Assembly (NCBI GenBank): GCA_009599575.1
Contig: VWND01000005.1
Location: 1,054,001 to 1,118,000, forward strand
Source: Blumeriella jaapii
Lineage: Eukaryota > Ascomycota > Leotiomycetes > Helotiales > Drepanopezizaceae
DNA: 64,000 nt
Reading direction: 5' to 3'
This document shows positions 33,390 to 45,605 of this stretch, one piece after another; the first letter of the stretch is position 1; every line of letters starts with the position of its first letter. The notes beneath the pieces were generated by a model. The model saw only the letters and a list, made by a program, of their open reading frames with translations. It searched no databases and was not told the DNA's origin. The translations under genes were made by a program, and so were the position numbers.

Positions 33390-34300
33390 CAAGCTTTTTA
33401 GTTCGATTGGTCGAGCTTTTCGATAAAGCTCCGAGAATTCCGTAAATTAAAAAGTTTAATAAAACTTTCGTGCTTTTGTCGGATCAGATTTTTAATAAAA
33501 TCGTCTGCGTATATTTTATTTGTTGAAAGATATATAATTTTAAACTTTCTATTTTAATACTTTTGGCGAATTTATATATTGCTTATATCGACGTAGCAAA
33601 GCTTCGTAAAGATTCTTTTTTTGTTTTCTACGATTAATCTGATCGTTTGCTAGTTATCGTAATATACGTTTTATTTAAAAATAATATCGAGTCGAAATTT
33701 TTTAAAAAAACGTTAAAATGCCATTATCTTTTTTACGGTCGCTATATAAGTAAATAGCTCCGTTTTAATAAAAAAAAATGGTAATTGTATTTTATCGTAC
33801 AGCTTTTCATAAAATAGCATTTCCGAAAAAAAAAAAAATATAATTCTGAAAAGATTTTCGAGTTTTTAAATCGTCGGCGAAAAAAGCGTCGGTGGAAATT
33901 ATTAATTGGTTCTTCCGTTCTTTCCGACTGTAAACGATTTTTAGAAATTTTATTTTATAAAAATATCGAAGCGTTTAATTAGCTGCCTCGAAATATTAAA
34001 AACTTAAATTGATAAAAAAGTAAAAAAGCTGAAAAGCTGCGAAAGCTACGTCGGATCGAAGCATAATAGCCGTGTATAAAATTAAACCGACCTTTTCTTA
34101 ATACTTTTTGATCTGCGAAAGCGTGGCTACGCTTGGGTTTTTAACAAATTCGCAGATTAAAAAAAGCGTGCTTGGAAAGCGCCTTTTGCATATACCAAAC
34201 TTCGTAGCGATTTTTTCGATATACGAATCGTAAAGCAAAAAAACTTTTTTTTTTTGTTTGTTTCGTAAAATACGAATTCCGAAAAAATAATCCAAATCTC
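33390..34300 (-). pseudogene. G RNase H and RT end (relic)
   Basis: An open piece at 34098-34295 reads DYFFGIRILRNKQKKK, then LYDSYIEKIATKFGI, the copia segment that links RT to RNase H. The C-terminus near 33420-33540 reads YLSTNKIYADDFIKNLIRQK, the copia RNase H end (A-D-x-x-T-K). Stops are frequent. Confidence 0.87.
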
Positions 34301-35420
34301 CTATGCTTGTAAATTCGTAAGCCTTTTTCAGACCGAAAATAATTTCGTCGGCTTTTAACGAATAAAAAACGTGGTATAAAACTTAAATATCGTCGACGTA
34401 AAACGCTACGTATACGTTCCGCATTTCGTTAACGAATATATAAAACTTTTCGCTTATTGATTCGAGCTTCAGCTTTTTCAAAATGTTGGCAAATTCGCCG
34501 TATTATAAAGCTGAAAAGTCTTTTAACTTATACAAAGCTCGGTTTAGCTGTATTATTATATCTGATTATTTAAATTTATTAAGCAGATAATACGTAATTG
34601 GCTTATTTTTGAAATCTCGTTTTGTATTAACGAAAGCATTAATTATATCGAATTGTTTAATTTCCAGATCGAAATAAACCGCTAGCGCTATAACCGTTCG
34701 GAAAAAACGGACTGCGAATATAACTGCGTATATAAAAAAAATTAAAGCTTCGTTTTAAAAATCTTTTTTTACGACTAATTTCGATTTGCACCGCTGCAAC
34801 TCGCCTAAGCTGTTCGTTTTATATATAAAAATCCATTTAAATAAAATAAGTTTTATGGTTTTATTTTTTTTAATAATCCTCCAGTATTTTCTAATTTTCA
34901 AATTTTTGATTTCGGTTTTTGCTTTCTTTTTAAACTGCTTTTTTATTTAATAGTTTTTTAATTCGTTTCAGTTTTTTAAAACTTTCGGAAAGTTATTCCG
35001 ATATTGTTTTTAATCGAAAAATTAAATATTTTTTACCGATTCTTTTCTTATCGAAACCGCTACTATTGCGTAGACAGCCTGAAAGTTTTTTTTATTTATC
35101 TGAATCGGCTCGTTTGTCCAAAACGTATAAACGAATTCGTCGATCTGTTATTTAGTAAATAAAACTATTAATTAAAAGATTTCGCATACCGTGGCGTACA
35201 TTTCCGATTTATCCGGCTAATATAAAATAAAATCTGTACGATTTCGTTTAGTAATTTTTGAAATCAGCTGCTTTCCATCGTTTATCGGAAACTTCGATTT
35301 GTTTTTTTTATTTCTTTTGAATAATATCTTTTTTTTAATAATTAATTTTGGAAAAGCTTCCAAAAGCAAGCGTTTAAATGGCTACTTTATTCTAAATCGA
35401 TTTAGCGCCTGATTTGCCGG
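34300..35420 (-). pseudogene. G reverse transcriptase (relic)
   Basis: The catalytic box Y-V-D-D is intact at 34389-34400 in the context NVYVAFYVDDI. The upstream copia blocks (K-x-R-x-V-x-x-G, D-V-x-x-A-F) are at about 34600-34830 but degraded. Assigned from order and the box. Confidence 0.8.
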
Positions 35421-35999
35421 GCGATAGCTTTTAATTATAACTTAAAAGATTGAATTGCGCGTTTCCTCGTATAGGGCCATTTTCATGCCCGCGCCGAAAA
35501 ACCTTCTAAAACTTTGCTCTGTTTTATTTTGTTCTGCAATAATAAGCTTTGCTAATTTATTATTTTTTTTTAAACTTTTATAACTTTTTAACGCTTTTAT
35601 CGCGTCGGTCAAAATATTTCGGATATATTTTGTATACTTCCGATTAATAATTAATTCTAAAAATTAAAACTGGTCGGTAATAGTTTTGTCGAAAAAGCTT
35701 TTATAAAAAATTATTATCCCCGAGCTTTGAACGTTTAAATCGACCGTAAAAAAAGGCTCGATCGCCTCGATTTTTATTAAATCTTTTATTTCCGAGGATT
35801 TGGCTTTTTTTAAAATATTTAAATCCATTAATATTAAAATATTTTTTTTTTCTATCGTAGGCTTTGGAAATCTACCAAAAGGGCCTGAAATCGGTCCTGA
35901 TTTTAATAACGGCTCCGATGAAAAAAAACTTCCATTTCCTTTTGTAAAATCTGAAAATTGCTCGTTTTATAATAATAACTTTTTTTTTATATTACCTCT

Positions 36000-37180
36000 C
36001 TTTCAGCATACCGAGTTTTGCTAATCTGCGCCGCTATTAAAACCGCCCGCTAATATTTAATACTTAGCGTTTTAAACTTTTTCGTCCTCCGCGTTTTCGA
36101 TAAATTCTACGGTCTTTTAAAGCTTTAGTTTAATTATAAAACTTGGACTTTCAGCCTCCGAAAAATAAAACTTGGACTCGTTAAACACTACGTTTCGGCT
36201 CGTAATCATACGCATCAGCTAAAATACTCAGATTTTGTAAATATTAAAAGCGCTATATCCAACCAAATATCCGATATATTTTTTCGGAAAAACTTTAAAT
36301 TTTTTTTTGTATTTTATAGCCTTCCGATCCTTTATTATTAAATACGCACGAGCTTCGTACGCATAAATTTTGCTCCAGTTTGGTTTGAGATCGGCCGTAC
36401 GCGTTTTTATAATAGCAAAGTCGTAATACCGAAAATATTGCCTAAACCAATTGTGCAAAATTTTATTTGAAAACTTAAATTGTTTTTTAGCAAACGGCGA
36501 TATATTATACAAATGCGCTGCTGCTTTTATCGTTTCGGACCAAAAAAAAATTGAAAGTCCCGTTTCAATTTTTATTTTTATCGAACGCTTAATTATTTCC
36601 CTTTCTGTTCGTTCGATCGAGCCGTTTGGCTAATACACGTAAAATAAAATCAATTTCAGATCGATATCCTCGCGCTTCGTTCATTTCTGATACTCCGAAA
36701 TAATATTTTTTTATTTTAAAATTACCGACGATTCGTTATTTTATCGAATTTTGCAAATGGAAAAATTGTATTAGCGTTTTATTTATGCGTCGAATATCTA
36801 AAAACGGTCCAAAACGATTTTTATATTTTTCGTTTTGATAGCGAAGGCTCAAATTTTTTTATTATATTCGTTTTTTATCAGAAATATTTACGTCGAACCG
36901 TTGTAAGCTTTTTTACGATTTTTAAAATAATCGTAAAAATTTTAACCGATGCGAAAAAAAAGTTTGAAAAACTTATTTTTTAATATTACTTTTGAAATCA
37001 TCTGCTTTAAATGCGTAACAGCACATTCCTCGCATTTCATTTTAATTAAGCCTTTGATTTTTATTCTACGAGTATTCTCGATCAGCTTTTCGAACGCGTT
37101 TTTACCCAAATGGCCCGAACGAAAATGCTATAAGCGCGCATCGTCATCCCGATCGTACGTAAACACGCTGCTTTTTTTAA
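36000..37180 (-). pseudogene. G GAG-pre-integrase and integrase (relic)
   Basis: Near 37130-37000 it reads HFRSGHLGKNAFEKLIENTR, then KCEECAVTHLKQ, the H-x-H-x-G-H and C-x-x-C zinc-binding region. The core appears near 36640 as PNGSIERTEREIIKRS. The piece at 36228-36512 reads RTADLKPNWSKIYAYEARAY, KVFPKKYIGYLVGYS and NIYKI, the typical copia integrase C-terminus. The stretch 35420-36000 is the linker to RT, with no certain motif. Confidence 0.86.
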
Positions 37181-37980
37181 ATTTATGGCGCGTACGACGT
37201 TTCGAAATTATATAAATTATTAGGCCGGGCGAATCACGTTTCAAAAAGTGCAAATTATTACGTGGAAAATACGAACAAAAAAAGCAATTAATTTTAATAT
37301 ATTCAAATATATAAAAATCGGCGATCGTTTAATACTGACGTTTTAAAATAAAGCTTTTAAAACTTTTAAAACGAAAAGTATTATTTGACTTTTAAAACTA
37401 ATAATCTTTTTTAGCCAAAAGACTAGCGGAAATAATATTAATAATAAAATCTGAAACGAACGCCACGTTGTTAAAAATTATATTCCAGGGCTTTTTATTT
37501 TTTTTACGAAAAGCTTTTTTTTATTAAACGACTTTTTTTCCCGACGATTAAAAAACTTTATATGTTTGTATAAACGCTGTTAATAAAATTATCAACTTTT
37601 TTATAAAATCTTTCGATAAAAAAAGTTTTTGTCGTTTATTAAATAAGTTTTAAAATAATTATTAAAAAAGATACTTTTATTTAAAAAATAATATTAACTA
37701 AGCTTTAAAACCAAAACGTTGATTCCGAAATGCTTTTTGATCGCATCAAAGCAAAAAAAACAAAAAGTTGCGGTAAAAAACTTTTTCTGATCGTTTTTAG
37801 AAATTGATTTTAAAATCTGTTTTAGCTTAATTATTAAAACTTTAAGAATTTTGTTAATTACGACCATTTAAATATCTTTTTTATTTAAAGCCTTTAAAAC
37901 CTTTTTATAATTAAAAAACAGCTTTTTTCGCATTTCAGCGATTTTCTGCCTGTTTAAAAAATTAAAAAAAATCTTTTTTT
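37180..37980 (-). pseudogene. G protease region (relic)
   Basis: By position between gag and integrase this should be the aspartic protease. The translation is heavily broken and I cannot point to the D-S-G triplet. The segment CFFCFDAIKKHFGINVLVL near 37720 may be a degraded zinc knuckle or protease start. Confidence 0.45.
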
Positions 37981-37989
37981 TACGACGAT

Positions 37990-39010
37990 TATTTATTGCG
38001 TACAAAAGCTTTTTATAATCGGTTGGGAAATAAAAATAACGCTTTTTAAAAATGTCGCATAAGCAGTCATATTCTTTTCCTTCTTTTTTTTTTTACCTTT
38101 TCCTTTTCCTTTTCCACGATCTTTCGAAATATCGTTGTTTTCAGAATCGAAAAAAAAAAAATAGCGAAAACTCCGACCTTTCGGCCTGAATTATCGAATC
38201 CTCGGTTATTTTCAAAAGAAAAAATTATAAAACTTAATTCGATTAGAGTTTTTTTTATAAAAAGGCCAGTAAATTCGTTTTTCAAATACTCAGCCTTTTT
38301 ACCGTTCGCCCACTGTAAATTAATATATACGACGACTGCGTCGAAAAAATCGGTAGCAGCGTAACGGCCATTTATATTAAAAATCTTATACTCGACAGCT
38401 GCTTTATAAGCGATCTGCTATTTTTTTATCCACTCGGTTATATTCATTCTTTCGCTGTACGCCTTGCGGAAAATATTCCTATAATTAAATTTAACGAAGC
38501 TAACTACGGAAAAGTATACAAAAGCAATATTTTTTTTTTAAAATACGAACGAATGCCTGGAATAATTTCTGCTTTCTTTTATAATATAAATTCTTGACCC
38601 TCCGCATATTCCTATTTATTAACGAATTTTTCTGCAGATTAATATAAAAAATAGCGTACGCTTTTTTATTATTAATAGCGTTAATTTCCGATTAAGCGAT
38701 TGCAAAGTTTATCAAACTGATTTCCATAATTAAAAAAACTTAGTCGAGCAACTTTTAGTAAGTAGTAATATACTCCTGCCATTTCTTAAGCTTTTTTAAA
38801 TAATTTTTAAAAAAATAATCGATTTTATTTTTTAAATCGTCGAAGATTAAATTGGCTAGTCGAAGCCTGTCGGAAAAATTACCAGTCGTAACGGCGGCCC
38901 TTTCTGCCTCGGTCATGCTGTTGTATTCGGCGCACTTTTTATCGTAGTCTGCTTAGCGCTTTTTATTCTTTTGATCGATAAACTAATATAACGATTATTT
39001 TTATAATCGT
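37990..39010 (-). pseudogene. gag: G gag (relic)
   Basis: One frame runs from about 38990 to 38067, reading DYDKKCAEYNSMTEAERAAV, FSDRLRLANLIFDDLKNKID, NLQWANGKKAEYLKNEFTGL and FENNRGFDNSGRKVGVF, then a basic tail. This looks like a helical copia capsid with a basic C-terminus. Few stops are present, so it is among the better preserved genes here. The span 39011-39420 is leader. Confidence 0.7.
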
Positions 39011-39420
39011 TTATTAATAAAAAAGCGAAATGAAAAATCAGGATCGGTATAATCGAAGGAAAAAATCTCTGATCGGTGAAATTTGTACGCTTTCAATTAA
39101 AAGATCCACGATTTTGGGTCGTAAAGGAAAACCTTTTTTTTCGTAAAAGCCGACATATTGTTTTCGTTATAAAAAGTCGATTAACTGGATTAAAAAAAAT
39201 AAAAAAATAAAAATAAGATTTGTAAATTAAAAAGATCGAAAAATTAATGCTTCCCGCATTTTTAATAGCTTTTTATCGATTCGTAGCCTTTTGCCAAATA
39301 AAAAAAACTTTGCAAAATATAACCTTCTACGAATATCTTTTAACAATTCGAATGGATTGACCGGTAAAGGCTTTTAACGAATCTCCTAGCGTATATATTG
39401 CAGAAAAAAGCTTATTAATT

Positions 39421-39438
39421 GGCTCCGGAGCTTATAAC
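39421..39438 (-). other. Probable primer-binding site of G
   Basis: The minus strand directly after the 5' LTR reads GTTATAAGCTCCGGAGCC, closely like the E site (GATTATAAGCCCCGG). Both fit a RIPped complement of the initiator tRNA-Met anticodon region. Confidence 0.55.
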
Positions 39439-39740
39439 TGTCGTGCATAGCTGAATAATCGGTAAGAACTTTCACCGGAAAATAGAACGGATAAATTGTA
39501 TGCAATAAGATATTACTTGTATTATTCTAAATTTGACTGGCGAGCTTTCCGCAAAAGACGGAAGGTTCGGGCTCGCTTAGTTAGTCGCTCGGAAAAACTA
39601 GTCTCCGAGGAGGCTCGTTATCACGTGACTACGAGCCTTTCCGAGCTCCAGGAACATCTAACTACTGAAAGCGTACAGAAAGAATGAATCTGGAACAAAA
39701 GAAATGAAAGAAAATAAAGGAATATAAATATAGCGCAACA
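39439..39740 (-). repeat. 5' LTR of G
   Basis: It is 302 bp and is followed by TSD TTATT. It pairs with 31517-31818. Confidence 0.94.
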
Positions 39741-39745
39741 TTATT

Positions 39746-41060
39746 TAATTAGTCGATAAAAACTTTTGCGTTCGTTTTTAAAATAAAATACACGCCGTAC
39801 AATTCGCTTTTTATTTTTTTTATTATTTTAAAAGCGCTTCGATATTTTCGTTTAATAGTATCGTAGCGTATTTCCGCGAAGAATTATAAGCCGCTTTCGA
39901 ATCGTAAAAAATGTCGTTTTTTATTTTCATCGATTTATTGCAATACAGCTTTTTAACCGAAAATACTAGCGTCGATAATTAAAATAATTTTTTTTGCGTT
40001 TGGGCTATAATCGATTCGCATAAGCGATAGGGCCGATAAAAAGTCGTTTTTAAAAAATTTTATAATTTTGCTTTATTTTTCTTTTTAAACGAAATCGACT
40101 TTTTTTTTTATCGTAGCGTAAATAAATGCAGCTTTTTAAAAAAAGTTTTTAATTTAATTGCGATAATAAATTATAACGCTAATAAAAACTTTGGCTTTGG
40201 TAATATTTTTACACTTTTTTTATTCGCAAATTTTTTTAATTTTTTTTCGTTAAAAATGGCGGCCAGCGCTATTAGTTATATAACCGACGATATTTATTTC
40301 GGATATGCAGAATTTTAATCGAAGGCTAATAATAGCTTTGGCTTTTTCGAAGCAAATTATAATTTTATCGATGTTTTAAATATATTTTATTATATAACGT
40401 CGAATTTTAAAAAAAATCTTTTTATTATTATAATATAATTTAAAGCTTTTTATTTCGACGTCGTCAACGTAAAGCAAAGTAATATCGGAAATACAAATTA
40501 TAAAAATCTTGTATACGATTTTTACGAATTGGGCGATTAAATTAATAGCTTTTATAAATACTTTGGTTATACGCAGCAAACCGATTAATATTTGAATTAC
40601 CGTTATATTTCGAAATCGTAGGTTAAATACTAAATGGTCGTAGCCGGAAAACAGGTCGAAAAGAAAAGCGATTATTAATTTTACGAATTCGTTTAAAAAT
40701 TAATCGACGTTGGGTAGTACGTTAGCGTTTCGTATCGTTATTTTGTTTATTTCGACGATTGCGAATATAAATTTATAAATGCTTTTTTTTTTCGTAATAA
40801 TAAACCATTTGTTTTTGTATAGGCCGTAGTAGAATTCGAGAATCTTTTGCTTAATTCGTTTTTTTAGTATTTCGACCATTTTATTCTGAAAGATTCTGGG
40901 AATTAAAAAAGTCTTTTTTTGCCAGGCTTCGTAAAGCACGGTTTTAATATCGATATAAAACGTAATGTTAAAACTGAATTGGCTTATTTCGGTAAAATCG
41001 AAGGCTATAATCTTTTTTCGATTGCGTAAAATTTCGTATAAAACTTTTTTTTTTTTTAGT
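39746..41060 (-). pseudogene. D1 reverse transcriptase and RNase H (relic)
   Basis: The RT N-terminal piece at 40700-40939 reads LYEAWQKKTFLIPRIFQNKM and YGLYKNKWFIITKKK, then IVEINKITIRNANVLP. The piece at 40376-40579 contains GLLRITKVF-like residues and LLYVDDVEIKSFKLYYNNKK; the catalytic Y-V-D-D is intact at 40460-40471. This is the gypsy subtype with a V-D-D-V-G-V-K-like box. RNase H lies between 40370 and 39746. Confidence 0.86.
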
Positions 41061-41411
41061 AAAAATTAAGTTTTGATTGCTAAATTATCAAATCGTTTTT
41101 TTGTAAATCGGCTGTTAAATAATAAGCTAGAAAATCGGCCGGTAATAAATTCTTCGAATTCGCTAATAATTAGTTAAAATAATTTTATTGCTTTATTTTT
41201 TTCAAACTAATCGTTTATTTTTTCGGAAATATTCCCATCGGATTCGTTAAAATTTACGAATCGTATTTTATCAGTTTTGCGCTTATAAAAAATGCTAATA
41301 TTAATATAAAAAAATACGATATATAAATCGGATTTATTTAATACGAAAACGAAATCTTCGAAATTTTTTTTCCCGAATTAATAGCTAAAAATATTAATAT
41401 TAGCCAATTTT

Positions 41412-41444
41412 ATTCGCGATGCCATTTCGATTAGTAACGTGAAT
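41412..41444. repeat. 33-bp hairpin repeat, copy 6 (near D1 protease)
   Basis: ATTCGCGATGCCATTTCGAT...CGTGAAT, 33 bp. Its central octamer is ATTTCGAT, the reverse complement of the ATCGAAAT in copies 4 and 5. The D3 counterpart is at 61142. Confidence 0.8.
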
Positions 41445-41499
41445 GTTTTTAGCCGAGTATTTTTCAGGTTTTGTTATAGCCTAGCGTTTATTTTAAAAC

Positions 41500-42690
41500 T
41501 AGAGCCGGCTATTCGTTTTCCGATAAAACGTCGATTAAAAAAATCTTATCGCCGGCGACGGTGATTTAATTTTGAAAAAATCGGTTTTAATTTCAGAAAA
41601 AAGCTTTTATCTGGCCGTTTTCGGTGTATTTAAAGCTGACGAAACTTTTTAAAATCCAAAGCATTTTAAAAATAATAAAATGGAAGTATTTTTTTATTAT
41701 TAAAAAGTTTTTATAAATAATAATACTTTTAATATCGATTTTTATATTTCGTATAATCTTATTAAATTTAATAATATTTTTATTAACGATGATATAAATT
41801 ATTCGCTTATCGATAATAATCGGAATACTATTGGCTTCGGCTGTTTTTTGGTTTATACAATTGATTTCGGCTTTATTATCGAATAAAGCGAGGGTTGTCG
41901 TATTTTTTTTAAATATAATTTTTATTTTTAATGCTTTTATAACCGTATAAAGGCAGTTTCGTCGTTTTGATTTTTGGGTTTTTATAGCAAAGGCCAAAAA
42001 GCTGATTTTTTCCGAAGATTTTTTTTTATCGGCTAAATTAACTGTCGTATTATAAATTTCTTTTTGGTTTTTTTTCAATTCAAAATCGTTTTTTTTTCGA
42101 ATGATTTTAATTTTCTCGTTTTTTTTTAATATAGGGATTTGTTTATTAATAATTTTATCGAATTTTTCTTTTGTGTTAAATAAATCGCTGAATTTTAATT
42201 TAATTTTTTGTTTTATAATTTTTTTAATAGTTTCGTCGACGGTTTCGAAATTGATATATTTATCGATTTATTTTTCGCTTCGCATTAGTAATAAGCGTTT
42301 AAAAGCTGGTATTTTCTGAATAATTTAAACCGGAGTATCGGTGTCGATATTTTTTATATCGTCGTTAATTTCTTTTATTATAAGCGTTTTTTTGATAGTT
42401 TTATCGGTTTTTTTTCGAATTTCAAAATTTTTTTTCTTTTCGATTCTGACGTTTTTTTTTATATCAATTGGTTTAGCTAATAAAACAGGAGCATTTTGCT
42501 TTTTTATGATTCGCTGATTTAATTATACAATTATAATATTTGCAAATGCGATATTTGCATTAATAATATATATATTCGTTTTTTATTTATATATTTAAAT
42601 TTTATTTATATTTAGGGTAAAAGTTTTTTTTTTAATTAATACGCCTTCTGGAATGTTTTTTCTTTTATTAATAAAAATCGTTTTCGCGTT
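41500..42690 (-). pseudogene. D1 protease region and upstream linker (relic)
   Basis: An open frame of 161 codons (41593-42078) reads KKSSEKISFLAFAIKTQKSK, then TTLALFDNKAEINCINQKTA. The D-T-G-A-E active site is D-N-K-A-E (41869-41883), with the Asp kept and T-G lost. IPIIIDKRIIYIIVNKNIIK and KNFLIIKKY follow, as in a retropepsin fold. The span 42100-42690 is a charged linker between gag and protease. The D3 copy at 60480-61000 aligns. Confidence 0.78.
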
Positions 42691-42699
42691 TTTTCTGTT

Positions 42700-44290
42700 T
42701 TCTAAGCAGTCGTTCTATTTCGTATTTTTTATTTTCAAACGAATAATATTTAACTAGCTTTGATTTTCAGCTTTGTTAAAAAAGCCTATTTCTGCTTTCG
42801 TCGGTCCGAAGCAAATCGCTTCGTATTTGTTAATATAACAGATACTATTATTTATACAAAAATTAAATATTTTGCATTTAAAACGAATATAGGGTTTTTC
42901 GCATTAAATTTTTTTATTATTATAAAATTTATATTTAAAATTACGAGATTTGTTTTAATAATTACTTTTATTATTTTAATAGCCGCGATTTTGATTTCCG
43001 CGTTGGTTTTTTTTTTTTTTTTGATAATCGTTATTATAATTAATGTTTCGCTGATCTTGATTGCTAGTACGAAAAGGTTGCTATTGGACAGCTATTATTT
43101 TTACGATAGTTTAGCGAAGCTGATTATTTCGCGTATTTTAAAAAAAGTAATTGTTATAAAAGCTATTTTAATCGTTTTTATTATTCGAATTAACGTAAAA
43201 AAGTTTTTTCTGCTATTATATAAAATTTTCGATTTTGCTTTAAAATCTTTAAATCTTAATATCGGTAAATTTTAATACGAAAGTTTCGATATTCTTGTTA
43301 AGCTTTTTCAAGCTAATAAATTTTGCAAAACGATTGAATAATATAATAATTGATTGTTTTTTAGCGATTTCGGTAATTTTTAATAGCTGGGCATATTTCT
43401 GCATTAGCGCTTCTACGTTTTTTTTATAAGTAAAAAAAAAAGATTTTTTTTGATTTATAGCTTCGATAATACGTTCGCTTTGATTTTGTTTAAAAACGAA
43501 TTTTATAAATTTAAAATACTAATCGAAAGTTTTAAGATTTTATTTATTAATTTTAAAATGCTTAATAATCTTGTTGCGAATGCTGGTTGGAAGGCTAAAT
43601 AAAAATAATCTTTTTTGCTTAATTTCGCTTAAAACCTTTTTATTAACGAAAACGTTAGAAACTTTCGTATAAATACGACAATAAGCTTTGAGTTTTTTGG
43701 CTTAGCGAATTATTATAATAAATTGCTTAAAAAAAGCGATAGTATCGCGAATTTGCTAGCGATCGTAGTTTCGAAACTCCGATTTCAAAGCTTTAACTAG
43801 CTTACGCCAGTTTCGAATTTTAATAGCTTTTTATTTATTTATCGATTTAATAATATTTTTAGTAATTAGATTATAATAGCGAAAAAGTTTATCGAACATT
43901 TTAGTTTTAAAAACTCCGAAATTCTTACAGGTTTTTTTATATTTTTCGATAAAATCGGTAACGTTAGCGCTATTAAATAAAAGTGCATTAAAAAAGCTAA
44001 AGAAAAGTATGCGGCCTCGTATAAAAAAACGAAAAGCGTCGTTATTTATAATATTAATGAAAATGTTAGTAAGGTTTAAATTAAATAAATAAATGTTTTT
44101 TGAAATTATAGGTTAAAAGTTTTTAGTGTAAAAGAAATCGTTTTTAATAAAGGAGCTATTAAAAAGGTCTTTGTGTTTTTTAAAAAAATTGAATAAAATA
44201 AAATTGCGTCCAGATATTTAAATAGCGTATTAAAAAATTTGTTTTTTAATAAATTAACTGGATTAATATAATATTGCTATACGATCCACG
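42700..44290 (-). pseudogene. gag: D1 gag (relic)
   Basis: It aligns with D3 52250-53680, where the capsid pieces are clearer. The Cys-rich C-terminal segment near 42800-42930 is shared. The long opposite-strand frame at 42760-43275 is only its hydrophobic shadow. Multiple stops are present. Confidence 0.65.
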
Positions 44291-44793
44291 GTTTCGATAT
44301 TTCGTAGCTCAGGCCAATGCATATACAGCTATCTTTTTACTATTTTTAATAAAAAGCCGCAAATTGTAATTGCTATAATCATAAAGCGTAAGATTAAAAA
44401 ATTAAGTTTTCGCCAAGCGTTTAACCAAAAAAAACCTAATTCAAAAGGGCCGAGCGCAGCGGTCGAAGCGTACGAATTAATATTCGATTTGTTATTTTTA
44501 AATAAAAAAGCGACTTTCGAATTTTAAACTTCGCACGGTTTAAGATTGCCTAATCGTAATTTTAAACGTTTCTAAAATATATTACACTTTTGTAATTTAA
44601 TAACTATGCGCAAAATAAGAAAAGCTATTAAAAATCCTTTATATAATGCAGCTGCGAACAATATTATATAAAAAATCTTTTAAGCCGTAATGGCGAAATA
44701 TCGAAATCGACTTTGATTGTGAATTTAAAAAATGCATCGGCGAATATATAAAAACGAAACACCGAAATTTAAATCCTTACATAAATTATTAAA
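44290..44793 (-). other. D1 5' leader
   Basis: It is non-coding and shared with D3 (51641-52150). It includes GGGCCGAGCGCAGCGGTCGA, an unusually GC-rich block at 44449-44468. No primer-binding site could be assigned. Confidence 0.6.
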
Positions 44794-45060
44794 TGTAAAA
44801 GTAGGTAGGAAAACCAAATTAATACGGCCATATATCGGTAAATAAGATAATCTAGAAAATCTTTAAAAAAAACTAAAAAAAGAAAAAGAAAAATAAGTAA
44901 AAGTATGAATTAAATTGCGTGCTTATAATACTATCTAAGGGGATGCTTTGCTTTTATACCTGTTGAAGGTAGTTAATGGCAGAGGATCTCGGAAAGGTTT
45001 ATGCCTCGACCATAGCTAAAACTACCAGCTCCTATCAATACAAGGTATCACCGTTTTATA
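44794..45060 (-). repeat. 5' LTR of D1
   Basis: It is 267 bp, starts TGTAAAAGTAGG and ends CGTTTTATA; duplicated TTAC follows at 45061-45064. Confidence 0.92.
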
Positions 45061-45398
45061 TTACGTTAAATTTTTTTTGGGCTGAATCGAGTTAAGAATC
45101 AGATTTATTTATAACTAAGTATTGTTTTAAATTGCTTGAGATTTTGTACGGTTTTAAGCAATCCTTACGACTTTGGCAAATCAAGCTTCGTACGGAGCTA
45201 GCTAAGCTTAATTTTTATTTTATAAAAACCGACAATTGTATTTATATTAATAAAACCATTAAGATTTGCATTGTTATTTACGTCGACGATTTTTTAATAC
45301 TGGCCAAGAAAGGCCTTATCTTCGATAAATTCAAAAAAGATTTGCATGCTTTTTTCGATATGCAATCGCAAGAAAAAGCAAAATACTTTTTAAGTACT
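45061..45398 (+). pseudogene. E reverse transcriptase, middle part (relic)
   Basis: This resumes copia E after D1. It reads LYGFKQSLRLWQIKLRTELA, KTDNCIYINK and CIVIYVDDFLILAKKG, with Y-V-D-D intact at 45279-45290. It then gives FDMQSQEKAKYFL, ending where F is inserted. The frame 45132-45398 has no stops, so this is one of the least damaged pol segments. Confidence 0.92.
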
Positions 45399-45605
45399 TA
45401 GGGGCGCCTGTGGGTGGGATTACAACCGATTCAACACCGAGTCAAATCCGAGTTAACACTTGGCGTAAAATTAATTCCGAGTATAATCAGAATTAACACG
45501 CGATTAAATGAAAATTAATCTTAGAATTACTAAAAATTAATAAATACAATAAGTTGTGTAATAATTCAAAGCTTCGAGAAAAATACAAATCTTATACGAA
45601 TTAGT

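Larger units (their letters stand above)
31517..39740 (-). mobile_element. Ty1/copia retrotransposon G, with an antisense reading frame
   Basis: Two 302-bp LTRs (31517-31818, 39439-39740; start TGTCGTG, end CGCAACA) are flanked by a perfect TSD TTATT (31512-31516, 39741-39745). Minus-strand order from the right is gag, protease, integrase, RT, RNase H. Total length is 8.2 kb, about 2-3 kb longer than usual for copia. Much of the excess is a 1.5-kb region between the end of pol (about 33400) and the 3' LTR that carries an antisense frame. Confidence 0.94.
25537..45060 (-). mobile_element. Ty3/gypsy element D1 (long, with extra coding region; carries copia G)
   Basis: The LTRs are 25537-25800 and 44794-45060. 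TTAC is duplicated at 25533-25536 and 45061-45064. Minus-strand order from the right is leader, gag, protease, RT, RNase H, integrase, AT-rich spacer, extra coding region, 3' LTR. After removing copia G (31517-39740) the element is about 11.3 kb, long for gypsy. The excess is the 3-kb extra region plus spacer. All frames are degraded. Confidence 0.93.

Noticed and set aside
42760..43275. 171-codon plus-strand open frame with hydrophobic stretches, looking like a membrane protein
   Set aside because: It is antisense to D1 gag. The same shadow occurs opposite D3 gag at 53158-53355. The hydrophobicity comes from AT-rich codons read backwards.
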